Virus record (IMG/VR): IMGVR_UViG_3300042465_005234
Location: 1 to 40,295 of that record
Reading direction: 5' to 3' (one strand)
Length of the DNA stretch: 40,295 nucleotides
Origin: a virus
Shown: in pieces, positions 32,179 to 38,448 of the stretch
How the letters are laid out: each line of letters starts with the position of its first letter
Position numbering within the stretch: the first letter of the stretch is position 1
Program-made: the position numbers and the translations under genes
The notes under the pieces: model-generated
Told to the model about the DNA's origin: nothing
Databases searched by the model: none
What the model saw: the letters and a program-made list of their open reading frames with translations, nothing else

Positions 32179-32541
32179 ATGTTAGAACAAATAGAAGAGT
32201 TACTCTGCGAAGGTAAAACAGTCGCAGTGTGGTCAAGTGAAGGCATTATAAATACAGACGTAACATGTGAGATATATGGTTTCCGGCAATCATATTACAA
32301 GTCAGGTAAAGCGGTCAACGGTCTCCATGCGTGGGATTATGACAATACATGCTGGCAACTATGCGAACACATTGCCGATGACTGGAGAAACTGGCACTTC
32401 CAACACATTGTCCAGTTTAGTGAGGCACAACCACCAACTGACAAACTAGGCTTTGAAACTAAAAGTGTCAAGGCAAATGCTCTACTGCTTGATTATGACA
32501 ATTGGCCTGAAGGAATGGAGTACAACCCATGGATATTCTAA
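32179..32541 (+). CDS. Hypothetical accessory protein, 120 aa
   Basis: Not recognised. Starts MLEQIEELLCEGKTVAVWSS, Trp- and Tyr-rich (HAWDYDNTCWQLCEHIADDW, then WRNWHF split by residues), soluble, acidic. ATG 32179 is chosen because sequence further upstream in this frame is the terminator and promoter. Followed with a 13-base overlap by the next gene. Confidence 0.7.
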   Translation: MLEQIEELLCEGKTVAVWSSEGIINTDVTCEIYGFRQSYYKSGKAVNGLHAWDYDNTCWQLCEHIADDWRNWHFQHIVQFSEAQPPTDKLGFETKSVKANALLLDYDNWPEGMEYNPWIF

Positions 32542-32768
32542 ATGGCGTTCTAATGCATTGGGCTACCTATACAGTCAATGTATCTAACTTGGGTCTTATT
32601 GGTGCGTACAAGACAAAGGAAGAAGCAATGTCTGTATTCAATGAATACGTAGAACAATCTAGGTCTGGTTATGGACGAGTGTCTGCGGAGTCAGTTACTT
32701 TGTTCAATCTGAACACACAGGAACCGGAGTTAGATTACTGTCCCGGTGAAGACGAAGACCCCCAATAG
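32529..32768 (+). CDS. Hypothetical accessory protein, 79 aa
   Basis: Not recognised. The central part (YTVNVSNLGLIGAYKTKEEA, then MSVFNEYVEQSR) looks like a small alpha/beta domain where a residue-counting helix follows a strand, and the C-terminus is very acidic (CPGEDEDPQ). The stop codon lies inside the hairpin at 32755-32776. GGAG eight bases before ATG 32529 supports the start; ATG 32553 is an alternative. Confidence 0.65.
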   Translation: MDILNGVLMHWATYTVNVSNLGLIGAYKTKEEAMSVFNEYVEQSRSGYGRVSAESVTLFNLNTQEPELDYCPGEDEDPQ

Positions 32769-32780
32769 GGGGTCTTGTTT
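32755..32780. terminator. Bidirectional hairpin between convergent genes
   Basis: A 9-bp stem, AAGACCCCC with GGGGGTCTT, loop AATA, lies between the rightward 79-aa gene and the leftward nuclease gene. The T-run is interrupted on the plus strand (GTTTG) and poor on the minus strand, so termination may be partial. Confidence 0.65.
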
Positions 32781-32782
32781 GT

Positions 32783-33121
32783 TTACTTATCCATAAACTT
32801 TACGCCAAGTTTCTCATCAAGAATATTCTGTGCTAGATTTTTGCTTTGTAATCCATAGACACGCGCAAGTATTCTTCCAAACTTGTCTTGCTTCTGCTCA
32901 ACGACTATAGACAAATCAAATGCATTCTGCTTGAGCCATTCTTCTAGATAGGCTTTTGCCTTCATTCCCGCATCCTTTGTCTTGCCGTCAATCTCTGGTG
33001 TGTTTACCCCGTAGATGCGTATGTGACGCTCCCGTAACCATATCCCAAACCCTAAATCTATGTCTGCGACAAAAGTGTCTCCGTCTATAACTCTTATAAC
33101 GGTGCAATAGTAACTATACAA
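32783..33121 (-). CDS. Thermonuclease-like (SNase) nuclease, 112 aa
   Basis: A staphylococcal nuclease-fold protein. Signatures: VIRVIDGDTFVADID (metal Asp), HIRIYGVNTPEIDG with the catalytic Arg, and QDKFGRILARVYG with the second Arg. It is near the minimum size of the fold and has no signal peptide, so it acts inside the cell or in the lysate. The start is TTG 33121 with AAGGAG upstream. A leftward TATAAT (near 33169-33164) may drive it, back to back with the promoter for 33198. It could help degrade host DNA. Confidence 0.88.
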   Translation of the reverse strand: MYSYYCTVIRVIDGDTFVADIDLGFGIWLRERHIRIYGVNTPEIDGKTKDAGMKAKAYLEEWLKQNAFDLSIVVEQKQDKFGRILARVYGLQSKNLAQNILDEKLGVKFMDK

Positions 33122-33136
33122 ATGTTGCTCCTTTAC

Positions 33137-33165
33137 TTGCGTTCTGAATCAACGCCTACTATTAT
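33137..33165 (+). promoter_or_regulatory. Rightward promoter for the 33198-34168 genes
   Basis: -35 TTGCGT (33137-33142), 17-base spacer, -10 TATTAT (33160-33165), lacking the GATAT spacer motif. The sequence TTATATCGG at 33162-33170 resembles one arm of the central operators. Confidence 0.7.
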
Positions 33166-33197
33166 ATCGGTAATCAACATACAAGTGAGGTTTCAGA

Positions 33198-33413
33198 ATG
33201 GATAAAGTCATATTCCGAGTACTTAGTACTCCACAAGGGAAAGGTAATAGGTTGCCTAAAGTTGATGTCTATAAACACGAAAGTTGGGCAATCCGTCAAG
33301 CATTGAAACTGAAGCGTCAAGGACGTGACACAAAAGTAGAAACCGTAAACTTGATAACTCGGGAGAAGGAAGTGATTCCGGAAAGCGATTGGCAAACAAA
33401 TAATGAGGAGTAA
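33198..33413 (+). CDS. Hypothetical protein, 71 aa
   Basis: Not recognised. Starts MDKVIFRVLSTPQGKGNRLP, basic, with a predicted helix (SWAIRQALKLKRQG) and strand (TKVETVNLIT). GTGAGG lies about ten bases before the ATG. Its end overlaps the following XRE gene by 11 bases. Confidence 0.65.
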   Translation: MDKVIFRVLSTPQGKGNRLPKVDVYKHESWAIRQALKLKRQGRDTKVETVNLITREKEVIPESDWQTNNEE

Positions 33414-33672
33414 AGAGCGTACAGGAGACATAGAAATCGGTTTGGCTCACGTCATTAGGAATCTAAGAATAAAAAACGAGTTGAGTCAAAAAAGCCTAGC
33501 CGCTAAAGCCGGTTTTAGTGTTTCCTACATGTATTGCCTAGAACTAGGCACGAGGTCAGTTGGGGTTGGCATTATTGCTAAACTTGCAGATGCATTTGGC
33601 ATCTCAATGAGTGACCTGCTTAAGTTAGCGGAAGAGCAAGTCAAAAAACTAACAGAAAACAAAGGAGAGTAG
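33403..33672 (+). CDS. XRE-family transcriptional regulator, 89 aa
   Basis: A second helix-turn-helix regulator. Residues 12-72 fit HTH_3: LAHVIRNLRIKNELSQKSLA, AKAGFSVSYMYCLELGTRSV and KLADAFGISMSDLLKLAEE. It has a short charged tail and no effector domain. It sits in an accessory operon rather than beside divergent promoters with operators, so its targets may be the GATAT-family promoters or its own operon; this is inference. Confidence 0.83.
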   Translation: MRSKERTGDIEIGLAHVIRNLRIKNELSQKSLAAKAGFSVSYMYCLELGTRSVGVGIIAKLADAFGISMSDLLKLAEEQVKKLTENKGE

Positions 33673-33674
33673 AT

Positions 33675-33890
33675 ATGAGCGCAGAGGAGATTGATGCATT
33701 ATTTGATTCACTAATGGAGACGGTTACTGAAGTCAACCAGACTGAAGAATCTGTCCACTTGAAGGTGCCTCCTACAGAACACTTTGTGAAAATCAGTATT
33801 GCTGATGCTAATAAACTCTTGGCAGGACCTTACTACATTGCTTACCGTATGAAGGGGTCAGGCACTGTCTATGTGTGCCGGAGAATATAA
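33675..33890 (+). CDS. Hypothetical protein, 71 aa
   Basis: Not recognised. An acidic N-terminal helix (MSAEEIDALFDSLMETVTEV) is followed by a strand-rich second half (EHFVKISIADANKLLAGPYY, IAYRMKGSGTVYVCRRI). GGAGAG precedes the ATG, two bases after the XRE stop. Confidence 0.65.
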   Translation: MSAEEIDALFDSLMETVTEVNQTEESVHLKVPPTEHFVKISIADANKLLAGPYYIAYRMKGSGTVYVCRRI

Positions 33891-33892
33891 GA

Positions 33893-34168
33893 ATGAAGTT
33901 AGATAGAGTTGTTATGCATGACGGAGACACGCCCCATAAGGGGCGGTTTCTGGTTCTAAGTAATGGTGTTGCCAGAATGATGGAGGCACGAGCCGCTGAT
34001 GGTGTTTGCTCTGACCTTGTCACACGTGCAAAACTGGAACACACAGACATAGAAAAGAAAGTTATCCTAGAGGCAATGGTCATGAGGGCTGACCCGTTCC
34101 AGTGTCGGGTCAATGTGTCAGTCATTACGCGCCTCCATGCCTGTGCTACTTATTACTACAGTATGTAG
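33893..34168 (+). CDS. Hypothetical protein, 91 aa
   Basis: Not recognised. Begins MKLDRVVMHDGDTPHKGRFL, then VARMMEARAADGVCSDLVTR. GGAG lies nine bases before ATG 33893; a GTG at 33875 in frame would overlap the previous gene. The stop is at 34166-34168, directly before the next promoter, so there is no terminator between this gene and the following transcription unit. Confidence 0.65.
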   Translation: MKLDRVVMHDGDTPHKGRFLVLSNGVARMMEARAADGVCSDLVTRAKLEHTDIEKKVILEAMVMRADPFQCRVNVSVITRLHACATYYYSM

Positions 34169-34197
34169 TTGCACGATATAAAACTAGTTGCTATTGT
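34169..34197 (+). promoter_or_regulatory. Accessory-operon promoter (GATAT family)
   Basis: -35 TTGCAC (34169-34174), 17-base spacer beginning GATAT and ending TGC, -10 TATTGT (34192-34197). The 29-base promoter is the same, base for base, as the one at 35158-35186. Confidence 0.85.
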
Positions 34198-34224
34198 GAG
34201 TACATCAACGAAGGAGAGTTAGAG

Positions 34225-34431
34225 ATGTATAGGACATACAAGCAGACGTGGTGGGCATTAGACAAGAGTTACCCCGGAGGTCGCAGACCTCAAGCAGGAC
34301 CTAGGCGCTATCGTGGATATAGCAAGCACTTTCAGACCATTGAAGAGGCGCGAGCGTACTGCATGAAATATAACGAAGAAAACGACCCGGGTTTCCGCTC
34401 CGATAAAATGTGTTTTGAATCAGTTTCATAG
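34225..34431 (+). CDS. Hypothetical protein, 68 aa
   Basis: Not recognised. Begins MYRTYKQTWWALDKSYPGGR, then a basic Arg/Pro-rich stretch and a helix (QTIEEARAYCMKYNEEND). The ATG at 34225 has AAGGAGAG upstream; in-frame sequence before it is promoter. A terminator follows at 34468. Confidence 0.68.
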   Translation: MYRTYKQTWWALDKSYPGGRRPQAGPRRYRGYSKHFQTIEEARAYCMKYNEENDPGFRSDKMCFESVS

Positions 34432-34467
34432 AAAGGATTGTGGGAAGTTTTGTAAGTAGGCAAAGAA

Positions 34468-34491
34468 GGGGCGAGTAATCGCCTCTTTTTT
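34468..34491 (+). terminator. Rho-independent terminator
   Basis: Stem GGGGCGA with TCGCCTC (one G-T pair), loop GTAA, then six T. The loop context GAGTAATC is shared with the terminator at 35127. A promoter of the GATAT family follows within 16 bases. Confidence 0.88.
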
Positions 34492-34506
34492 GTTTGTTAG
34501 ATATGG

Positions 34507-34535
34507 TTGCGCGATATAAGCATACTTGCTATATT
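34507..34535 (+). promoter_or_regulatory. Accessory-operon promoter (GATAT family), leaderless
   Basis: -35 TTGCGC (34507-34512), 17-base spacer starting GATAT and ending TGC, -10 TATATT (34530-34535). The ATG of the next gene is at 34542, 6 bases past the -10 box, so transcription should begin at or next to the start codon. No ribosome site is present. Confidence 0.85.
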
Positions 34536-34541
34536 CACTCC

Positions 34542-34967
34542 ATGAGTACACTGAAAGTAATCCCCGGCAGGAACATTCTATGCCAGTCCTACATGTGTGG
34601 AGACATTCCGATTGAGCAAAAGACTGTTTGTATATTAGGAGACATTCTTTATGTCTCAGGCAATGGAATACGCAAAGTCCAAGACGTTGATTCTTGTGCG
34701 ACTGACAACAATAGTTGTTTTACCCTTAGCAACGTTATTCGGCACTCAAGGCAAATGCTTGTCTTTGCTTATCCTATTGCTTCATATAGTGAAGAGGTAG
34801 ATGTGTTATTGGAGAAAGGCATTATTAGTATTCTAGAGACACGTCAGGAGCGGAAGAATAAGACGGGCATGGATGAATTTCTATACGCTTTCAATATGGA
34901 ATCAGAGGAGGTTAGAGACTTATGCAAAGAAGCAGTAAAGCAGAAGCAATGCACACCAATCCTATAG
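34542..34967 (+). CDS. Hypothetical protein, 141 aa, leaderless mRNA
   Basis: Not recognised. Begins MSTLKVIPGRNILCQSYMCG, with a beta-rich first half (TVCILGDILYVSGNGIRKV) and a helical C-terminus ending in CKEAVKQKQCTPIL. ATG 34542 is taken as the start because it lies 6 bases after the -10 box. The end overlaps the next gene by 46 bases. Confidence 0.65.
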   Translation: MSTLKVIPGRNILCQSYMCGDIPIEQKTVCILGDILYVSGNGIRKVQDVDSCATDNNSCFTLSNVIRHSRQMLVFAYPIASYSEEVDVLLEKGIISILETRQERKNKTGMDEFLYAFNMESEEVRDLCKEAVKQKQCTPIL

Positions 34968-35125
34968 GCGTGAAAGTCAGGAAACTGGTGGAATCGCAAA
35001 TGTATCAGTTTGTGCTAGTCAACGGTTCTTTCCAGAAACACTTGACTTGGAGGGAAACCTTGAATCTCGCGGATGACTTGATAATGTGCAAAAAAGTCAA
35101 CCCGAACACCTACATAGTCAGTTGA
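34922..35125 (+). CDS. Hypothetical protein, 67 aa
   Basis: Not recognised. The core reads VKVRKLVESQMYQFVLVNGS and FQKHLTWRETLNLADDLIMC, a small alpha/beta fold. AGGAGG lies ten bases before ATG 34922, giving a 46-base overlap with the previous gene; ATG 34949 is an alternative with a weaker site. The stop is next to the terminator stem. Confidence 0.6.
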   Translation: MQRSSKAEAMHTNPIGVKVRKLVESQMYQFVLVNGSFQKHLTWRETLNLADDLIMCKKVNPNTYIVS

Positions 35126-35126
35126 T

Positions 35127-35156
35127 AGAGGGCAGGAGTAATCCTGCTCTTTTTTT
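35127..35156 (+). terminator. Rho-independent terminator
   Basis: Stem AGAGGGCAGGA with TCCTGCTCT (wobble pairs), loop GTAA, then seven T. The next promoter begins at 35158, directly after the T-run, so terminator and promoter form one joined unit. Confidence 0.88.
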
Positions 35157-35157
35157 G

Positions 35158-35186
35158 TTGCACGATATAAAACTAGTTGCTATTGT
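35158..35186 (+). promoter_or_regulatory. Accessory-operon promoter (GATAT family)
   Basis: -35 TTGCAC (35158-35163), 17-base spacer beginning GATAT and ending TGC, -10 TATTGT (35181-35186). It matches the promoter at 34169-34197 base for base. Confidence 0.85.
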
Positions 35187-35205
35187 GACAATGAAGGAGT
35201 TAGTA

Positions 35206-35979
35206 ATGGACAACAATCTTAGCGGAGACATCGGACCAGACGTACGACTGGTACAGTTAGCATCGTGGGAAGTCAATGGTTATGATGACTCTGATGGCTT
35301 TACCTTGTATTACTTGGTCAATGAAGACCGTCTGGTAACTGTGTTATCTTGGTCAACTCGGTTTGCTGGACGAGCGTCACAATGGGAACCAACACTTGAG
35401 CCTGTCACACAGCATTGGGACTCAATCAAAAAGCACTGGGTGCAAGTATTGGCAGACGGATTGATTCAAGCAGACAAGGTAGAGCGCGAAGAAGTAGACG
35501 GTAAAGACATTGTGGGGCAAGAGGTGCGACTTTGTTGCACTACAAGGCGGATGGCTAGATATCGTATACAGTGTGACAAATGCGAAGATGGATTCTGGAA
35601 GGGCAAGCGTGAGTACCCATGCTTTGCATGTAGCGGTCGCGGGTTCCTCTTGCGCTCTAATGACCGTAAGCGTGAGTTGCTTGCTCAAGGTACGACTGCA
35701 AAAGTCATTGGTTATCAGTACGATGACTACAAGAGTAGTCACGCAAAGCGGTATGGTCAGCAAGTGACCGCCGATGTCATTATTGAGACGATGGGCAGTG
35801 ATTCAGAGATGAAGGTGTACACACTGGAGTCAACATGTGTACAACTAGCGCGTCCTGCATTGACACAAGAAGAAGCAGTAGAGCGAGCAGAAGCACGGTG
35901 GGCAACATGTGAGAATCGTGGTGATGTTCTTGCACGACTAAAAGGCATGAGGGCGTGGTCAGACTGGTCATTCAGTTAA
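35206..35979 (+). CDS. Protein with DnaJ-like zinc ribbon, 257 aa
   Basis: Unknown function. A four-cysteine knuckle, Cys123-x2-Cys126 (QCDKCEDG) and Cys139-x2-Cys142 (PCFACSGRG), matches the CxxCxGxG zinc fold of DnaJ and similar proteins. The first 100 residues are acidic and beta-rich (FTLYYLVNEDRLVTVLSW). After the knuckle come basic (LRSNDRKRELL) and helical segments ending in RWATCENRGDVLARLKGM. It may bind nucleic acid or protein. AAGGAG precedes ATG 35206; earlier in-frame sequence is promoter. It is the last rightward accessory gene and is followed by a terminator. Confidence 0.7.
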   Translation: MDNNLSGDIGPDVRLVQLASWEVNGYDDSDGFTLYYLVNEDRLVTVLSWSTRFAGRASQWEPTLEPVTQHWDSIKKHWVQVLADGLIQADKVEREEVDGKDIVGQEVRLCCTTRRMARYRIQCDKCEDGFWKGKREYPCFACSGRGFLLRSNDRKRELLAQGTTAKVIGYQYDDYKSSHAKRYGQQVTADVIIETMGSDSEMKVYTLESTCVQLARPALTQEEAVERAEARWATCENRGDVLARLKGMRAWSDWSFS

Positions 35980-36000
35980 CTACCACTACCTACAAACACT

Positions 36001-36028
36001 AAGCCCGGACTAACCTCCGGGCTTTTTT
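36001..36028 (+). terminator. Rho-independent terminator
   Basis: Perfect 9-bp stem AAGCCCGGA with TCCGGGCTT, loop CTAACC, then T-run to 36028. It ends the rightward accessory region. Confidence 0.93.
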
Positions 36029-36059
36029 GTTGCTTGATACAAACGCTCGCCTTTAGCCT

Positions 36060-36150
36060 CCTCATAGACGAGAGGAAGTCCACGCAGAGGCATAATGTGT
36101 CAGATGACCGTATACCCGCCTGCTTTGCGCCTTGTGCGCCTTGCTACGGG
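36060..36150. repeat. Recurring intergenic element, copy 3
   Basis: Contains GAGGCATAATGT (near 36086-36098) and the core TTTGCGCCTTGTGCGCCTTG (36124-36143), followed by CTACGGGTA, which can pair with TACCCG just before the core. It lies between two terminators that face each other, so little readthrough transcription is expected, and no gene is seen between 36029 and 36210. Confidence 0.65.
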
Positions 36151-36210
36151 TAGAGTGCCTGAATACGTTGGGCTGGTATGTTGCATGTGTGCAAGACTGC
36201 GACAGCAACA

Positions 36211-36235
36211 AAAAAAGACCCCGGTTGGGGTCTTT
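36211..36235 (-). terminator. Terminator of the leftward 36998-36256 operon
   Basis: Stem AAAGACCCC with GGGGTCTTT, loop GGTT. On the minus strand the hairpin is followed by a U-run (A-run from 36210). Confidence 0.9.
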
Positions 36236-36255
36236 GTGTTCTTGATAGCAAACGA

Positions 36256-36417
36256 TTAGTGGGAAAACTTGTAAGCATGTTGGGGAAGCATTGTAAGCAT
36301 CCAGTAGGTTGCAATGATGAGCAAGAAGGCAAAAGCCCCGTAGAGGACTTCTATAGTTTGCTCTATGTTCTTTCTGATTTTCCGTCTATTGATTTCGGTT
36401 TGGGTTAGTTTGTTCAT
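36256..36417 (-). CDS. Small single-pass membrane protein, 53 aa
   Basis: Residues 1-23 are basic and polar (MNKLTQTEINRRKIRKNIEQ), followed by one membrane helix at about 25-44 (LYGAFAFLLIIATYWMLTML) and a short tail (PQHAYKFSH). The positive N-terminus predicts N-in topology. The ATG overlaps the stop of the gene before it (ATGA) and a terminator follows. Possible roles include superinfection exclusion or lysis timing, but none is shown. Confidence 0.65.
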   Translation of the reverse strand: MNKLTQTEINRRKIRKNIEQTIEVLYGAFAFLLIIATYWMLTMLPQHAYKFSH

Positions 36418-36689
36418 AGTCCTATCTCCACAGTTTGAGGTAAGTTGTACCCGGGTACTGTTTGAGTGACAGTCCCTCCGGTCGTGATTTCAGTGGTGTA
36501 CCGGACTTCATAAAAGTCCTCAGCGTTGTTCTTGATATTGTTGCATACCAGCAGGACTCGATTGTTTGACAGTACGTCAAAGATAATAGAATCGCCGATG
36601 CATTCAGCCCGGTGCTTCGCCCAGTCGTAGCGGTCATACCTAGTTGTCTTACCGCTGATAATATTCAGCACTTCATACCGTCCAGTCAT
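36414..36689 (-). CDS. Hypothetical protein, 91 aa
   Basis: Not recognised. Opens MTGRYEVLNIISGKTTRYDR with a strand-turn-helix look, then SIIFDVLSNNRVLLVCNNIK and FYEVRYTTEITTGGTVTQTV; soluble, beta-rich. It lies third in a four-gene leftward operon, overlapping the 30-aa gene upstream and the 53-aa membrane gene downstream. Confidence 0.65.
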   Translation of the reverse strand: MTGRYEVLNIISGKTTRYDRYDWAKHRAECIGDSIIFDVLSNNRVLLVCNNIKNNAEDFYEVRYTTEITTGGTVTQTVPGYNLPQTVEIGL

Positions 36690-36765
36690 TGTCCGTCTCC
36701 TTCAACCAGATGAAGTAGCAGAGCATCATTACTGATGCTCCAATACAGAATAAAAGCGTTACCAT
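36673..36765 (-). CDS. Possible tiny membrane peptide, 30 aa
   Basis: Begins MVTLLFCIGASVMMLCYFIW and ends LKETDNDWTV: a single membrane helix with an acidic tail. The ATG overlaps the last codons of the 79-aa gene (ATGGTAA) and its end overlaps the start of the 91-aa gene. Tight packing and clear membrane character support it, but it is very short and has no ribosome site of its own. Confidence 0.42.
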   Translation of the reverse strand: MVTLLFCIGASVMMLCYFIWLKETDNDWTV

Positions 36766-36998
36766 GTGTGTGTGTTCCTATATGCTTGACGCAAACCAGA
36801 ATAGTAGTGCCACGCCTGAAGAACAGTGTCTACTGGGTGGACGATGTCTATGAGATTCCTGTGCCAGCGAACCAAGTATCCAGCACCTTGTGGATTACGG
36901 ATTACAGTCACGTTGATTTCTGCGTCCATCTCTATCATGTCTCTAAGAGCCTTGAGAGATGGTCTTCGTTGATTGAACGCCTCTTGCTGAGTAATCAA
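36759..36998 (-). CDS. Hypothetical protein, 79 aa
   Basis: Not recognised. Begins with a TTG start (MITQQEAFNQRRPSLKALRD), chosen because AAGGAGG lies eight bases upstream. The middle part INVTVIRNPQGAGYLVRWHR suggests two strands, and the end VLQAWHYYSGLRQAYRN a helix. It is the first gene after the leftward promoter at 37060-37032. Confidence 0.68.
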   Translation of the reverse strand: MITQQEAFNQRRPSLKALRDMIEMDAEINVTVIRNPQGAGYLVRWHRNLIDIVHPVDTVLQAWHYYSGLRQAYRNTHTW

Positions 36999-37031
36999 GT
37001 CCTACCTCCTTGTTGCACGAGCAACAGCAAC

Positions 37032-37060
37032 AATAAAGCACGGGTGTTGATATCGTGCAA
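37032..37060 (-). promoter_or_regulatory. Accessory-operon promoter (GATAT family)
   Basis: On the minus strand: -35 TTGCAC (37060-37055), 17-base spacer starting GATAT and ending TGC, -10 TTTATT (37037-37032). It drives the four-gene operon 36998-36256 with a normal leader of about 27 bases and a strong ribosome site. Confidence 0.85.
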
Positions 37061-37084
37061 CCATATATGGGCATACCTTTATCT

Positions 37085-37175
37085 TGACGAAAGCGCGGCG
37101 CAAAACCACGGAGAGGCATAATGTTGCGGCTTGATATCTAACTCTCGTCTATGCGCCTTGTGTGCCTTGCTGGGT
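37085..37175. repeat. Recurring intergenic element, copy 4
   Basis: Contains GACGAAAGCGCGG (as in copy 1), GAGAGGCATAATGTTGCGG (as in copy 3) and the core TATGCGCCTTGTGTGCCTTG (37150-37169). It lies between the promoter at 37060 and the terminator at 37246. No gene is seen in this gap. Confidence 0.7.
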
Positions 37176-37220
37176 GGTGCATGGATTAGGTGTTCCTATA
37201 ATGCATTGACGGTATGACAC

Positions 37221-37246
37221 AAAAAAAGCCCTCCGGAGAGGGCTTT
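37221..37246 (-). terminator. Terminator of the leftward 37878-37264 gene
   Basis: Perfect 9-bp stem AAAGCCCTC with GAGGGCTTT, loop CGGA. Read on the minus strand it is followed by seven U. Confidence 0.93.
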
Positions 37247-37263
37247 GTATGAACACAAGGCAC

Positions 37264-37878
37264 TTACTGATTTATTTCGTGTCTTTCCTTTAGCCCTCCT
37301 TTTCGTAGGCGTACGACTGCGCTCCTATCGGATGTGTTTGTTACAAGAACATCAATGTCTCCGGTGGTGCTGGAAGGGCAGTAATCGAACACGCGATAAG
37401 AACGAGTAAACCCCTTGAAGGTGTGTTCTGTATCGCTACCAGTTAGGCGACTGTGTGCGACAGCATAGCAGAATTCCTTGTCAAAGTAAGAGTTAAGAGT
37501 CAACTGTTCATTCATGCACGGGTGATACCCAATCTCGACAGCGTGGAATACTATGGAGCGTTGGTCAGTCAAAACCCAGTCGAGATTCTCAAAGTCGACA
37601 GATGGGCGCTTGGGTTCAGCGGTGTAGATACCAATGTCCACAGTCCTAGTTGTCCAACCGGCATGTATGCGAGTGATTTTCTGTGCATAGATGTATGGGA
37701 CACCCATCTTAGTGACTACCATTTCGTTCTCGTAGCATTGAAGTGGGAGGTCCATGTTGAGCATGTGGACAAGGCGTTGAGCAATCTCTGGATGGCAAGT
37801 TTGCTTGGTCACATTAGGATTTGGGTGGATGAGAGGCAACCAAGCGATTTGAGACTTGGTGTGTGGTTGAAGATTCAT
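37264..37878 (-). CDS. Hypothetical protein, 204 aa
   Basis: Not recognised. Begins MNLQPHTKSQIAWLPLIHPN; contains IYAQKITRIHAGWTTRTVDI, LDWVLTDQRSIVFHAVEIGY and a basic C-terminus (VVRLRKGGLKERHEINQ). Soluble, mixed alpha/beta, with several His and Cys residues but no clear catalytic motif. It is a single-gene leftward transcription unit with its own promoter (37933-37905) and terminator. AAGGA lies nine bases before ATG 37878. Confidence 0.68.
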   Translation of the reverse strand: MNLQPHTKSQIAWLPLIHPNPNVTKQTCHPEIAQRLVHMLNMDLPLQCYENEMVVTKMGVPYIYAQKITRIHAGWTTRTVDIGIYTAEPKRPSVDFENLDWVLTDQRSIVFHAVEIGYHPCMNEQLTLNSYFDKEFCYAVAHSRLTGSDTEHTFKGFTRSYRVFDYCPSSTTGDIDVLVTNTSDRSAVVRLRKGGLKERHEINQ

Positions 37879-37904
37879 AGCAGTAAGTCCTTTCCGACTG
37901 ACTC

Positions 37905-37933
37905 ATCAAAGCACGAGTGTTGATATCGTGCAA
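37905..37933 (-). promoter_or_regulatory. Accessory-operon promoter (GATAT family)
   Basis: On the minus strand: -35 TTGCAC (37933-37928), 17-base spacer starting GATAT and ending TGC, -10 TTTGAT (37910-37905), the weakest -10 in the family. Confidence 0.8.
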
Positions 37934-37943
37934 CTATATAGAT

Positions 37944-37965
37944 GCCGGTGATTAGCCCCACCGGC
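37944..37965. other. Hairpin between leftward operons
   Basis: A perfect 7-bp stem GCCGGTG with CACCGGC and an 8-base loop lies between the end of the 39030-37977 operon and the next promoter. No U-run follows on either strand, so it may be a weak terminator or a mRNA-end stabiliser. Confidence 0.5.
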
Positions 37966-37976
37966 AGGGCTATGCA

Positions 37977-38234
37977 TCAACTGTGAATGTAGATTTTCTC
38001 AATCTTCCAATCTTCATATGGCTTGACGCTAATATGCATGCTTGCATGGTCGCAGACAAGAACCTTCCTTGCACCATAGTGACTGACTGAATCAACCGTC
38101 CACTCGCCGTCTGTGTCTCCTTGCTTACCCTTCTTGCCAATCTCTGGGATTTGAATACGTCTCAAGTCAACGTCTCCCTGTGTCTCACGCTCGTTCCATG
38201 TGTCATTAGTCATGGCAGGTCGCTTATTAGTCAT
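37977..38234 (-). CDS. Hypothetical protein, 85 aa
   Basis: Not recognised. A charged N-terminal half (NERETQGDVDLRRIQIPEIG) precedes a beta-rich half (EWTVDSVSHYGARKVLVCDH, HISVKPYEDWKIEKIYI). ATG 38234 is preferred because GAGG lies nine bases upstream; ATG 38243 is also possible. Last gene of a four-gene leftward operon, overlapping the previous stop. Confidence 0.63.
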   Translation of the reverse strand: MTNKRPAMTNDTWNERETQGDVDLRRIQIPEIGKKGKQGDTDGEWTVDSVSHYGARKVLVCDHASMHISVKPYEDWKIEKIYIHS

Positions 38235-38448
38235 TGTTCTCATCCTCTTCCTCTAACTCCCACTCGGCAATTGCATCGCTCAGTTTTTCAACATCATCCA
38301 TGCAACCTTGAATGTGGACATTGTATGTATATGCAATCTTGGTCACACCGGCAATCTGTCGAACCTCACGGAGGAGGTTCATAATCGTGTCCAACTTCTC
38401 GACTGCTTCGTCTAGTCCTTCTTGGGTGACTGGTTGTCTGGGTGTCAT
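38227..38448 (-). CDS. Hypothetical helical protein, 73 aa
   Basis: Not recognised. Mostly helical and strongly acidic at the C-terminus (EWELEEEDENND). The first half, TQEGLDEAVEKLDTIMNLLR, looks coiled-coil-like. Start and stop overlap its operon neighbours (TAATG at the start), so expression is coupled. Confidence 0.65.
   Translation of the reverse strand: MTPRQPVTQEGLDEAVEKLDTIMNLLREVRQIAGVTKIAYTYNVHIQGCMDDVEKLSDAIAEWELEEEDENND

Noticed and set aside
37453-37923. A 156-codon plus-strand frame
   Set aside because: It is antisense to the 204-aa leftward gene, which has its own promoter and terminator.
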